In this document: piece by piece, positions 35,311-43,588 of the stretch
How the letters are laid out: every line of letters starts with the position of its first letter
Numbering within the stretch: the stretch's first letter is position 1
NCBI RefSeq assembly: GCF_900142565.1
Contig: NZ_FRBH01000015.1
Coordinates: forward strand, 1 to 64,000
DNA: 64,000 bases
Direction: 5' to 3'
Origin: Chishuiella changwenlii
GTDB lineage: Bacteria > Bacteroidota > Bacteroidia > Flavobacteriales > Weeksellaceae
Position numbers and translations under genes: made by a program
The notes under the pieces: generated by a model
What the model was told of the DNA's origin: nothing
The model's database searches: none
Seen by the model: the letters and a program-made list of their open reading frames with translations, nothing else

Positions 35311-37206
35311 ATGGTTACATTCAAAGAATTAGGACTTCAAGAAGAAATCCTTACTGCAATTGAGAAAATGGGATTCGTTACCCCATCTCCAATCCAAGAA
35401 AAAGCTATCCCACAAATCCTATCATCTGATCAAGATGTTATTGCATTGGCGCAAACAGGAACAGGGAAAACAGCAGCATTTGGGCTTCCAATTTTAAATA
35501 ATTTATCAACTGATTCACAAGCGGTACAAGCTATTATTTTGTGTCCAACACGTGAGTTATGTTTACAAATTGCTAAAGAATTAGAATCTTTTTCTGCAGA
35601 TATGCGTGGAGTACGTATACAAGCAGTTTATGGTGGTGCTGATATCACTAAACAAATTAGAGGTTTAAAAGATAATCCTCAAATCGTTGTAGGGACTCCA
35701 GGTCGTACAATGGATTTAATTAAGCGTAAAGCATTAAAAATTAACGATATTACATGGACAGTTTTAGATGAAGCTGATGAAATGTTAAACATGGGATTCC
35801 GTGATGAGATTGATTCAATTTTAGAAACTACTCCAGAAGAAAAACAAACATTATTATTTTCAGCTACAATGCCTTCTGAGGTTCGTCGTATTGCTTCTGA
35901 GTATATGCACAATCCAGTAGAAATTGCTGTAAGTAAAGTAAATACTGCATCAAAAAACATAGAGCATCACGTTTATTTAGTACGTTCATCTGATCGTTAC
36001 TTAGCTCTAAAACGTTTAGCAGATTATTACCCAAATATTTATGGTATCGTTTTTTGTAGAACTCGTCGTGAAGCAAAAGATGTTGCAGATAAATTAATGC
36101 AAGATGGTTATAATGCTGATGCATTACACGGAGATTTATCACAATCTCAACGTGACCACGTGATGGAAAAATTCCGTAATCAAAATATCCAAATCTTAGT
36201 TGCAACAGACGTTGCTGCTCGTGGTATTGACGTTAACGAATTAACACACGTAATCAACTTTAATTTACCAGATGATCCAGAAGTTTATGTTCACCGTTCA
36301 GGTCGTACAGGACGTGCTGGTAACAAAGGTATTTCTATTATTATTTCTGGTGGACGTGAAGCTAGAAAAGTAAGAGATTTAGAAAAATTAATCGCTTCTA
36401 AGATAGAGCCTAAAAATGTTCCTACAGGAGCAGAAATCTGTGAAAAACGTTTAATTTCTTTAATCGAAAAAATCGAGAATATCGAAGTAGATGAAGAATT
36501 AATCGAGCCTTACATGGATACTGTAAACGAAAAATTATCTAGTTTAGATCGTGATACTTTATTAAAACGTTTCTTAACTGTAGAATTTAACTCGTTCTTA
36601 GAGTATTATAAAAATACAAAAGATATTACACCAGAAGGTGATCGTGGAGATAGAAATGATCGTTCTTCTAATCGTCGTGGAGGTCGTGATTTCTCAAGAT
36701 TCTTTATTAATATTGGACAAAAACACAACTTACGTGTTCCAAACTTAATTGGATTAATTAACGAGCAAACTCGTAACCGTAATATCGAAATCGGTAAAAT
36801 CGAAATTTTACGTAATTTCTCTTTCTTCGAAGTTGATACGCAATTTGAATCTTTAGTTTTAGAGTCTTTCAAAGATGCTCAACGTGATGGAGTTGATTTA
36901 GATGTTCAAATTTCTAAGCCAGAACCAAGACGTGGTGGAGGAGATCGCGGAGGTGATCGTCGTCGTAATGGCGGAGGTGATTCTCGCGGAAGAGGATTTA
37001 ACAGTCGTCGTGACGGAGATCGTGAAAGAAGCGGAGGTTACCGTGGAGGAGATCGTGATAGAGATAATAGAGGAGGAGATCGCGGTGGTTACCGTGGTGG
37101 AGACCGTGATAGATCAGGATCTGGAGATAATAGAGGAGGAGATCGTGGTGGTTACCGCGGAGGAGACCGTAACAGATCAGGAAACTCAAGAAGAGGTAGA
37201 GATTAA
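35311..37206 (+). CDS. DEAD-box ATP-dependent RNA helicase with DbpA-type domain and RGG tail
   Basis: A 631-aa cold-shock-type helicase (DeaD/CsdA group). The Q motif GFVTPSPIQ, Walker A AQTGTGKT (47-54), PTRELC, DEAD in VLDEADEML, SAT, and HRSGRTGRAG are all present. Residues about 450-540 contain a DbpA/CsdA RNA-binding domain (FSRFFINIGQKHNLRVPNLIGLINE). The last ~85 residues are a low-complexity Arg/Gly/Asp tail with GGYRGGDRDR-type repeats that would bind RNA without sequence preference. Start ATG 35311 (MVTFKELGL) is preferred over an ATG 11 codons upstream. The long leader suggests post-transcriptional control. Confidence 0.93.
   Translation: MVTFKELGLQEEILTAIEKMGFVTPSPIQEKAIPQILSSDQDVIALAQTGTGKTAAFGLPILNNLSTDSQAVQAIILCPTRELCLQIAKELESFSADMRGVRIQAVYGGADITKQIRGLKDNPQIVVGTPGRTMDLIKRKALKINDITWTVLDEADEMLNMGFRDEIDSILETTPEEKQTLLFSATMPSEVRRIASEYMHNPVEIAVSKVNTASKNIEHHVYLVRSSDRYLALKRLADYYPNIYGIVFCRTRREAKDVADKLMQDGYNADALHGDLSQSQRDHVMEKFRNQNIQILVATDVAARGIDVNELTHVINFNLPDDPEVYVHRSGRTGRAGNKGISIIISGGREARKVRDLEKLIASKIEPKNVPTGAEICEKRLISLIEKIENIEVDEELIEPYMDTVNEKLSSLDRDTLLKRFLTVEFNSFLEYYKNTKDITPEGDRGDRNDRSSNRRGGRDFSRFFINIGQKHNLRVPNLIGLINEQTRNRNIEIGKIEILRNFSFFEVDTQFESLVLESFKDAQRDGVDLDVQISKPEPRRGGGDRGGDRRRNGGGDSRGRGFNSRRDGDRERSGGYRGGDRDRDNRGGDRGGYRGGDRDRSGSGDNRGGDRGGYRGGDRNRSGNSRRGRD
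36931..37206 (+). repeat. imperfect repeat coding the RGG tail of the helicase
   Basis: Repeated G-rich 12-30 bp blocks of the form GGAGATCGtGGtGGTTACCGtGG encode GGDRGGYRGG-like units. The other frames of this block are also open for long stretches, but only as a by-product of the repeat. Confidence 0.75.
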
Positions 37207-37227
37207 CATATTCTCAATAAATTATAT

Positions 37228-37264
37228 AAAAAGGAATGATTTTATTAAATCATTCCTTTTTTTT
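37228..37264 (+). terminator. terminator of the helicase gene
   Basis: Stem of 15 bp (core GGAATGATTT/AAATCATTCC) with loop TATT and a terminal T-run. Confidence 0.92.
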
Positions 37265-37324
37265 GTTTTTAATGTATTGATTGATGATATAAATTATTTA
37301 AATTTAGTTTAAAAGCATTAATTA

Positions 37325-39022
37325 ATGGATATTAAAAACTTATTTGACTCTATTCGATCAACCATTGAACAAGAAAACTATAATCAACTTAAAGATATAA
37401 CAATCTTTAAACCAGAAAAATTTAACTGGGTTAGTGATATTTTCGAACCACATAATGTTGAAAAATTAGGAAATGAAAAAGCTCTTATTTGGAAATATAA
37501 TGATAAAAGAGAAGATTATACTTTTCAAGATTTAGCAGAAAAATACAATCAATTTTTAAATTTTCTAAGGAAAAATGGAATAGAGCAAGGAGATAAAATG
37601 TTTTCTCAAGTTCCATTATTACCCATTACATGGATTAGTTATTTAGGAGCAATTAAAGGCGGAATAATTGTTATTCCAGCTGCAACAACCTTAGATACGA
37701 GAGATTTAATTTTTCGATTTCAATCCACTTTTCCCGAAATTGTTTTAGCAGATGAAAATAATGCATCAAAAATTGATGAAGCAGAATCTAATTTCGATAA
37801 AAAAATAAAAGTAAAACTTATTACAGAAGGTCAACGAGAGGGTTGGACAAATATTAATGAGTTGTGGAGTGAACCAAAAGATGCTGAAGCTGCTTCTACA
37901 AATTCTGATGACGATTTATTCTACTTTTTTACTTCTGGTACAACAGGATTACCAAAAATTGTTGTACATACTCATTTCACTTATCCTGTTGGTGGTTTTA
38001 CAACTTCTGCTTGGGTTGGAATGAAACAAGGAGATATACATTATAATATTTCTCAACCAGGTTGGGCAAAATTTTTCTGGAGTAGTTTTTTTGCTCCTTG
38101 GAATATGGGTGCAACAATTTTAGGATACCACATAGATAAATTTATACCAGAAGAACAATTAAAAACAATAGAAGAGCTTGGTGTTACTACATTTTGTGCT
38201 CCACCAACAGCTTTACGCGTTTTAATACTTGAAGATTTAAAACAGTATAATTTTAATTTACGTCAATGCGTTGCCGCTGGAGAACCTCTCAATCCCGAAA
38301 TAATAGATGTTTGGAAAGAAGGAACTGGCATTACAATTAGAGATGGATATGGACAATCTGAATCTACTGCAATGGTTGCTAATCTACCAAAAGAAAAAGT
38401 GAAATTTGGTTCTATGGGTAAGCCTACTTTTCTTTATGATGTTGTAATAGCAGATGATGAAGGAAATATTTTACCAAATAACGAAGAAGGAACCATTTGT
38501 GTTATTCACAAACCAGATACTGTCAATGGAATTTTTAAAGAATATTTAATTCAGAAAGAGAAAATGACTTCTGTTTTTAAACATGGTTTATATTATACAG
38601 GAGATAAAGCTTATCAAGATAATGATGGTTATGTTTGGTTTGTTGGGAGGGATGATGATGTGATTAAAGCTTCAGATTTTAGAGTTGGTCCTTTTGAAGT
38701 GGAAAGTATTTTATTAGAACATGATGCTATTATAGAAGCGGCAGTTGTTGCAAGTCCTCATCAATTAAGAAGTAATGCCATAAAAGCGTTTGTGGTTTTA
38801 TCTTCAAATTTTAGTCCTTCGGAAGAATTGGCACTCGAGATATTTAATTTTACCGAGAAACATTTAGCAAAATATAAAATTCCGAGAATTGTTCAGTTTG
38901 TAGAAAGTTTACCAAAGACAGTTTCTGGAAAAATACGTAGAGTAGAATTAAGAAGCCAAGAGGCTGTGGATAAAAAAGATAATAAAGTGATTGAAAACGA
39001 ATACTATCACAAAAAATATTAA
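37325..39022 (+). CDS. AMP-forming acyl-CoA synthetase (medium-chain type)
   Basis: A 565-aa adenylate-forming ligase. Motifs: FFTSGTTGLPKIVVHTH (P-loop), QPGWAKFFWSSFFAPWNMGA (typical of the medium-chain/MACS group), GYGQSESTAMVANLP (A5), YYTGDKAYQDNDGYVWFVGRDDDVIKASDFRVGPFEVES (A7-A8) and PKTVSGKIRRVELR with the catalytic lysine (A10). It activates short to medium carboxylic acids to CoA esters; acetyl-CoA synthetase is less likely because of the GWAKFFWSS segment. Single gene ending at a bidirectional terminator. Confidence 0.88.
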   Translation: MDIKNLFDSIRSTIEQENYNQLKDITIFKPEKFNWVSDIFEPHNVEKLGNEKALIWKYNDKREDYTFQDLAEKYNQFLNFLRKNGIEQGDKMFSQVPLLPITWISYLGAIKGGIIVIPAATTLDTRDLIFRFQSTFPEIVLADENNASKIDEAESNFDKKIKVKLITEGQREGWTNINELWSEPKDAEAASTNSDDDLFYFFTSGTTGLPKIVVHTHFTYPVGGFTTSAWVGMKQGDIHYNISQPGWAKFFWSSFFAPWNMGATILGYHIDKFIPEEQLKTIEELGVTTFCAPPTALRVLILEDLKQYNFNLRQCVAAGEPLNPEIIDVWKEGTGITIRDGYGQSESTAMVANLPKEKVKFGSMGKPTFLYDVVIADDEGNILPNNEEGTICVIHKPDTVNGIFKEYLIQKEKMTSVFKHGLYYTGDKAYQDNDGYVWFVGRDDDVIKASDFRVGPFEVESILLEHDAIIEAAVVASPHQLRSNAIKAFVVLSSNFSPSEELALEIFNFTEKHLAKYKIPRIVQFVESLPKTVSGKIRRVELRSQEAVDKKDNKVIENEYYHKKY

Positions 39023-39030
39023 ATAAAATA

Positions 39031-39063
39031 AAAACGCCTACTTTGAAATCAAAATAGGCGTTT
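39031..39063. terminator. bidirectional terminator
   Basis: Stem AAACGCCTAcTTTGA/TCAAAATAGGCGTTT with one mismatch, between the acyl-CoA synthetase and the converging 113-aa gene. Confidence 0.85.
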
Positions 39064-39067
39064 CTAC

Positions 39068-39409
39068 TTAAAACTTTTCTTCTATAAAATCTTGAATTTT
39101 ACTGGTAATAATTGGAACTGCAACCATTATTAGACCAGAGATAATGATTTTCGAAAGACCATTCATTGGGTATTTTTTAGAGGCTTTATCGCCAACCCAA
39201 TTTAATGTGTTTTCTATTCTAGATGACGCAAAACTTGTATCGGATCTAAGATTACTCACGAGATTAACAGCTTTATTTACGAAAGAATTTTCATGTTTTC
39301 TTTCTGCTGCTTTCATTTGTAATTTTAGACTTCGTCTAGCATGTCTTAAATCTTCTAGATTTTTTATAGTTGACACTTCTTTTTGTTTTTTAGTCTTCGT
39401 CTTCTTCAT
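39068..39409 (-). CDS. hypothetical membrane-associated protein of the YtxH/Holin-X cluster
   Basis: A 113-aa protein not recognised as a named family. The N-terminal half is basic and helical (KKTKTKKQKEVSTIKNLEDLRHARRSLKLQMKAAERKHE); the C-terminal part has one hydrophobic segment (about residues 85-100, LSKIIISGLIMVAVPII). It overlaps the Holin-X gene by 20 nt, so the two are translationally coupled. It probably belongs to the same envelope-associated unit as its two upstream neighbours, but no function can be read. Confidence 0.72.
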   Translation of the reverse strand: MKKTKTKKQKEVSTIKNLEDLRHARRSLKLQMKAAERKHENSFVNKAVNLVSNLRSDTSFASSRIENTLNWVGDKASKKYPMNGLSKIIISGLIMVAVPIITSKIQDFIEEKF

Positions 39410-39743
39410 CGTCGTCGTCGTCTTGGTTCAACATAGCTTCCATGGCATTTTCTATCGCAATATTAGTCAAAATTAATTTTACTTTCTTTTTGAATAATAT
39501 ACATAAAACCATTACCATAAAATATATTCCAGTTACGGTTAAAAAACCTAATCCAGTATCATCAAAGTAACTACCCAAAATAAATCCTAAAGCTAAGCTT
39601 CCTAATAATAAAAGAAACAGTGCAAAAACTGAAATAATTAATATATATATCCCACCTGCTAACATGCTGCTTAGTGAATCAACTAAATCATATTTTGCTA
39701 AGGTTATTCTATTATTAATATAGGTCTTTAGTTCATTAAACAT
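39390..39743 (-). CDS. phage holin family (Holin-X) membrane protein
   Basis: A 117-aa protein with two membrane hairpin segments (about residues 28-57 and 68-85) after an amphipathic N-terminus (MFNELKTYINNRITLAKYDLVDSLSS), as in the Actinobacterial Holin-X family. The tail is a run of Asp/Glu (QDDDDDEEDED). In Bacteroidota such genes are chromosomal and usually sit with YtxH genes; there is no phage context here, so a lytic role is unlikely. It overlaps the downstream gene by 20 nt and follows the YtxH gene by 62 bp. Confidence 0.75.
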   Translation of the reverse strand: MFNELKTYINNRITLAKYDLVDSLSSMLAGGIYILIISVFALFLLLLGSLALGFILGSYFDDTGLGFLTVTGIYFMVMVLCILFKKKVKLILTNIAIENAMEAMLNQDDDDDEEDED

Positions 39744-39805
39744 AAGGAATATTATTTTCGGGTAAAGTTAGTTTTTATAATTAGAAAGTTTTATGTTTTT
39801 TTAAA

Positions 39806-40165
39806 TTAAACTCCAACATTTTCTTGGAATTCGTCTTTAAGCTCCTCTTTTTTCTGATTTGCTTTAGATTTTAAATCTTTACCAGCTTCTTTTGCTTTTG
39901 CTACGAATTCATCTTTTTGTTCAGCCAATTTTGCTTTGATATCTTCTAATTTAGCTTCTAACTCTTTTTTAGATTTTTTAGCTTTTTCAGAAAAATCATT
40001 AGCATACTTGTCTAATTCTTTTTTGTATTTGTCAGCTTCTTTTTTCAATTTTTTTCTTGTGTCAGCTCCAGATTCTGGTGCATATAATAATCCCACTACT
40101 GCTCCGATTGCTGTTCCGATTGCTAAACCTGCTAATAATTTAGTCGCATTATTTAATTTACTCAT
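39806..40165 (-). CDS. YtxH domain-containing protein
   Basis: A 119-aa protein with the YtxH/gas-vesicle-like N-terminus: a Gly/Ala-rich hydrophobic segment (LLAGLAIGTAIGAVVGLLYAPESGADTRKKLKKE) followed by a long Lys/Glu-rich coiled coil (about residues 35-115). Such proteins are membrane-anchored and stress-related; the biochemical role is unknown. It is the first gene of a three-gene minus-strand unit (YtxH, Holin-X, 113-aa protein) and divergent from the aminotransferase gene. Confidence 0.85.
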   Translation of the reverse strand: MSKLNNATKLLAGLAIGTAIGAVVGLLYAPESGADTRKKLKKEADKYKKELDKYANDFSEKAKKSKKELEAKLEDIKAKLAEQKDEFVAKAKEAGKDLKSKANQKKEELKDEFQENVGV

Positions 40166-40266
40166 AATTTAGTTTTTTTTGAGATTAAACGTATTTATAT
40201 TTACATCATTAAAATTACAAAAACAATACCAAAAAAAGTCAATACAACTTTAAAAAAATACAATAA

Positions 40267-41466
40267 ATGTTAATATTATCAGAAAAATCTCAAAATATGC
40301 CTGCTTCGCCAATCAGAAAGTTGGTGCCATACGCAGATGCAGCTAAAAAAAGAGGAACAAAAGTATATCATTTAAATATTGGTCAACCTGATATTGAATC
40401 TCCTAAAGCAGTTTTAGATGGTTTAAAGAATTTTCCTTCAAATGTTATTTCTTATACACATTCGGAAGGTACATTAGATTACCGTCAAGCTTTAGCAGAC
40501 TATTATACAAATAGAGGAATTAATTTAGATCCTACTAATTTTATTGCAACATTAGGAGGTTCTGAAGCTTTATTATTTATTTTCGGAATTATTGCAAATC
40601 CAGGAGACGAAGTTATTATTCCAGAACCATTTTATGCAAATTACAATGGGTTTACTTGTGAGAATGATGTAAATATTGTTCCAGTACCATCTACAATAGA
40701 AAATGGTTTTGCTTTACCATCTGTAGAAGAGTTTGCTAAGAAAATTACAGATAAAACACGTGCTATTTTAATATGTAATCCTGGAAACCCAACTGGTTAT
40801 GTATATTCTAAAGAAGAATTAAATCAATTAAAAGAATTAGTTCTTGCACATGATATTTATTTAATTTCTGATGAAGTTTATGCTGAGTACTTATATACTG
40901 AAGAAGAATTTACATCAGTTTTAAGTTTCCCAGAATTAAAGAATAATGCAATTGTGATAGATTCAGAATCTAAACGTTTTTCTTTATGTGGAGCTCGTTC
41001 TGGAGCTTTAATTACTAGAAACGAAGAATTTTTGAATGCAGCAATGCTTTATGCACAAGCTCGTTTAAGTCCAGTAGAAATATCACAATATATTGCAACG
41101 TTAGCACACAGAAATGTTGGAACATATTTCGAAGATTGTCGTGCAGAGTATTTAAAACGTCGTAATACATTAGTAGAAGGATTACAACAAATACCAGGAG
41201 TTATTTGTCCAAATCCAAAAGGAGCATTCTATTGTATGATTCAATTACCTGTAGATAATGCAGAAAAATTTGCAATTTGGTTATTAGAATCATTTAGTTC
41301 TGATGGAGAAACTGTTATGTTAGCTCCAGGAGCTGGATTTTATTCTACTCCAAATTCAGGTTTACAAGAAGTACGTTTGGCTTATGTTTTAAAAGAAGAA
41401 GATTTAATACGTTCTGTTGAATTATTAAAAATTGCTTTAGAACAATATCCTGGTACAATTAGATAA
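40267..41466 (+). CDS. PLP-dependent aminotransferase (class I/II)
   Basis: A 399-aa fold-type I aminotransferase. HLNIGQPDIESPKA is typical of the aspartate/aromatic group N-terminus, CNPGNPTGYVYSKEEL holds the PLP-ring region, LISDEVYAEYLY the Asp that contacts the PLP nitrogen, and DSESKRFSLCGARSGALI the lysine that forms the Schiff base. The C-terminal Arg of the substrate carboxylate site is in VRLAYVL. Substrate is not certain; aspartate or aromatic amino acids are likely. It is 17 bp upstream of murB. Confidence 0.88.
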   Translation: MLILSEKSQNMPASPIRKLVPYADAAKKRGTKVYHLNIGQPDIESPKAVLDGLKNFPSNVISYTHSEGTLDYRQALADYYTNRGINLDPTNFIATLGGSEALLFIFGIIANPGDEVIIPEPFYANYNGFTCENDVNIVPVPSTIENGFALPSVEEFAKKITDKTRAILICNPGNPTGYVYSKEELNQLKELVLAHDIYLISDEVYAEYLYTEEEFTSVLSFPELKNNAIVIDSESKRFSLCGARSGALITRNEEFLNAAMLYAQARLSPVEISQYIATLAHRNVGTYFEDCRAEYLKRRNTLVEGLQQIPGVICPNPKGAFYCMIQLPVDNAEKFAIWLLESFSSDGETVMLAPGAGFYSTPNSGLQEVRLAYVLKEEDLIRSVELLKIALEQYPGTIR

Positions 41467-41483
41467 TCTAAAAACATATCGAA

Positions 41484-42503
41484 ATGAATATCATCGAAAA
41501 TTATTCATTAAAATTATATAATACATTTGGTATTGAAGCGAAAGCAAAATATTTTGCAGAAGTTTCAACTATTCAAGATTTAAAGAAAGTTCTAGTTTTT
41601 CGTCGTCAAAATAATCTACCAATTTTATTTATTGGTGGTGGAAGTAATTTACTTTTTGTTGATGATTTTCCTGGTGTTGTTTTAAAACTTAATTTAAAAG
41701 GTATCGAAATCATTAACGAAAATGATAACGAAGTCTTTGTAAAAACACAAGGAAGCGAAAACTGGCATAACTTTGTTCTTTGGACATTGGAAAATGATTT
41801 CGGAGGATTAGAGAATCTTTCTTTAATTCCTGGGAATGTTGGTACAGCACCTATGCAAAATATTGGTGCATATGGAGTAGAGGTAAAAGACTATATTACC
41901 GAAGTACAAACACTTCATCTTGAAACAGGAGACGAAAGAATTTTTACAAACGAAGAATGTAATTTTGGTTACCGTGAATCTGTTTTTAAAAATGAGTTGA
42001 GAGGTCAATACGTTTTAGTTGCTGTAACTTTTAAATTATCAAAGAAAAATCATACGTTACATTTAGATTATGGTGCTATAAAAACAGAATTGGAACAGGA
42101 GAATATAACAGAACCTACAATTCAGAATATTAGCACAGCTGTAATTAGAATTAGAGAAAGTAAATTACCAGATCCTTCTCAAATAGGTAATTCTGGAAGT
42201 TTTTTCAAAAATCCTGTTGTAACAATCGAAGAGTTTGCTGAGATAGAGAAAAATTATCCAACAGTTTCTCATTTCAAAACAGATGCTGGTGTTAAATTAG
42301 CTGCTGGTTGGTTAATTGAGCAAGCAGGTTGGAAAGGTAAACGTTTTGGTGATGCTGGTGTTCACGATAAACAAGCATTAGTCTTGGTAAATCATGGAAA
42401 TGCTACTGGTAGAGAAATTTATGATTTATCTGAACAAATTATAAATGATATTAAAACTAAATTTGGTGTTACATTAACCCGAGAAGTTAATATTATAAAA
42501 TAA
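41484..42503 (+). CDS. murB: UDP-N-acetylenolpyruvoylglucosamine reductase
   Basis: A 339-aa FAD enzyme completing UDP-MurNAc for peptidoglycan. FAD-binding VFRRQNNLPILFIGGGSNLLF and LSLIPGNVGTAPMQNIGAYGVEV, the catalytic Ser in GNSGSFFKNPVV and the C-terminal segment AGWKGKRFGDAGVHDKQALVLVNHGNATG with TLTREV are seen. Length fits type I MurB. It follows the aminotransferase gene by 17 bp and ends at a terminator shared with the converging B12-binding-like gene. Confidence 0.96.
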   Translation: MNIIENYSLKLYNTFGIEAKAKYFAEVSTIQDLKKVLVFRRQNNLPILFIGGGSNLLFVDDFPGVVLKLNLKGIEIINENDNEVFVKTQGSENWHNFVLWTLENDFGGLENLSLIPGNVGTAPMQNIGAYGVEVKDYITEVQTLHLETGDERIFTNEECNFGYRESVFKNELRGQYVLVAVTFKLSKKNHTLHLDYGAIKTELEQENITEPTIQNISTAVIRIRESKLPDPSQIGNSGSFFKNPVVTIEEFAEIEKNYPTVSHFKTDAGVKLAAGWLIEQAGWKGKRFGDAGVHDKQALVLVNHGNATGREIYDLSEQIINDIKTKFGVTLTREVNIIK

Positions 42504-42507
42504 ATTT

Positions 42508-42535
42508 AAATCCCGCTAATTAGCGGGATTTTTTA
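42508..42535. terminator. bidirectional terminator overlapping a stop codon
   Basis: Stem AAATCCCGCTA/TAGCGGGATTT with a 2-nt centre. It begins 5 bp after murB, and the stop codon of the converging gene (42516-42518) lies inside its left arm. Confidence 0.9.
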
Positions 42536-43319
42536 TAACGTTCTGAATAATTTTTACAATTTCGTCTAGTCCATCTGTCAAAGCAGCAGGACCAGGCTGA
42601 AGAATTAATTCAGATTTTATTTCAAATAGATGATTATTTTTAATTGCGGTTATATTCTCAAAACCAATTCTTTCTTTTACTTTATCTGGTTTAAACATTT
42701 TTCCACACCAAGAACCAATAATAACATCAGGATTTCTTTCTATAACTTGTTCATGTAATAAAATACGTTGTTTTGCTAAGTTTTTATTTTTTAACTCAGG
42801 GAAAGCTAATTTACCTCCAGCAATCTCAACTAATTCGTTTACCCAAGTACTACCAGCAATAATAGGTTCGTCCCATTCTTCAAAGAAAACAAGAGGTTGA
42901 ATATTATAAGTAGATGCTTGTTGTTTTATTCTTTCAATTTTAACTTCGTAATTTTTTACTAATTCTAATCCTTTCTCTAAACATCCAATTAGAGATGTAA
43001 ATTGTATAATCATATTCAGAATTCCTTCTACAGTATGATGATTAAAGATGAAAACATTAATACCTCTTTTTATTAATTCTGCTGCAATATCAGCTTGTAA
43101 GTCAGAATAACCAACAACTAAATCTGGTTTCAGATCAATAATTTCATCAAATTTAGCATCTAAAAAAGTAGAAACCTTTGGTTTTTCTTTTCTAGCTTGT
43201 GGAGGACGATAGGTAAAACCACTTATACCAACTAAACGATGTTGTTCGCCGATTAAATATAAAATTTCTGTTCCTTCTTCGGTTAAGCAAATTATACGTT
43301 GTGGATAATAATCTTTCAT
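42516..43319 (-). CDS. periplasmic-binding-fold protein of the cobalamin (BtuF-like) family, no signal peptide
   Basis: A 267-aa protein with the class III substrate-binding fold of BtuF/FhuD: QRIICLTEEGTEILYLIGEQHRLVGIS at the N-terminus, KPDLVVGYSDLQADIAAELIKRGINVFIF, WVNELVEIAGGKLAF and NPDVIIGSWCGKM. Homologues bind cobalamin or iron-siderophores for ABC uptake. There is no signal peptide or lipobox here: the protein starts straight into the fold (MKDYYPQRIICL), so it may be cytoplasmic or mis-started, but no upstream in-frame extension encodes one. No permease or ATPase gene is adjacent. The last codons are inside a terminator stem. Confidence 0.8.
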   Translation of the reverse strand: MKDYYPQRIICLTEEGTEILYLIGEQHRLVGISGFTYRPPQARKEKPKVSTFLDAKFDEIIDLKPDLVVGYSDLQADIAAELIKRGINVFIFNHHTVEGILNMIIQFTSLIGCLEKGLELVKNYEVKIERIKQQASTYNIQPLVFFEEWDEPIIAGSTWVNELVEIAGGKLAFPELKNKNLAKQRILLHEQVIERNPDVIIGSWCGKMFKPDKVKERIGFENITAIKNNHLFEIKSELILQPGPAALTDGLDEIVKIIQNVIKNPAN

Positions 43320-43341
43320 TATCTAAAAGTATAAAATAAAT

Positions 43342-43402
43342 TAGATATTAGATATTAGATATTAGATATTAGATATTAGATATTAGATATTAGATATTAG
43401 AT
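43342..43402. repeat. heptanucleotide tandem repeat (TAGATAT)n
   Basis: About 8.7 perfect copies of the 7-bp unit TAGATAT lie just upstream of the BtuF-like gene's start (minus strand). Confidence 0.95.
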
Positions 43403-43423
43403 TACATCATAAACACTTTTTTC

Positions 43424-43501
43424 ACGTTGAGCTTGACGAAACGTCATTTATATATTCGTTCATTTTATCAAACTTTGTAATGCTGAGCCTGTCGAAGCAT
43501 T
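43424..43501. repeat. pair of short hairpin elements with a conserved 11-nt loop
   Basis: Element 1 (43424-43444): arms ACGTT/AACGT around GAGCTTGACGA. Element 2 (43479-43501): arms AATGCT/AGCATT around GAGCCTGTCGA. The loops agree at 9 of 11 positions while the arms differ but stay self-complementary. I recall TGCTGAGCTTGTCGAAGCA-like repeats being frequent between genes of Flavobacteriaceae. Confidence 0.7.
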
Positions 43502-43588
43502 CTCCATATTCTTTTGTTTGCTAAATCGCAACCAAAAGGAGGTATTGAAATCACTATCGCTATTTTAGTAAAAAAAGAAAGAGATAAA

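Noticed and set aside
36902-37312. 136-aa frame rich in Val/Glu in the helicase 3' end
   Set aside because: A frame-shifted reading of the G-rich RGG repeat; the repeat keeps several frames open. The true frame ends in a normal stop at 37206.
39390-39743. Holin-X gene considered as a prophage remnant
   Set aside because: No other phage genes, normal base composition and typical chromosomal YtxH context.
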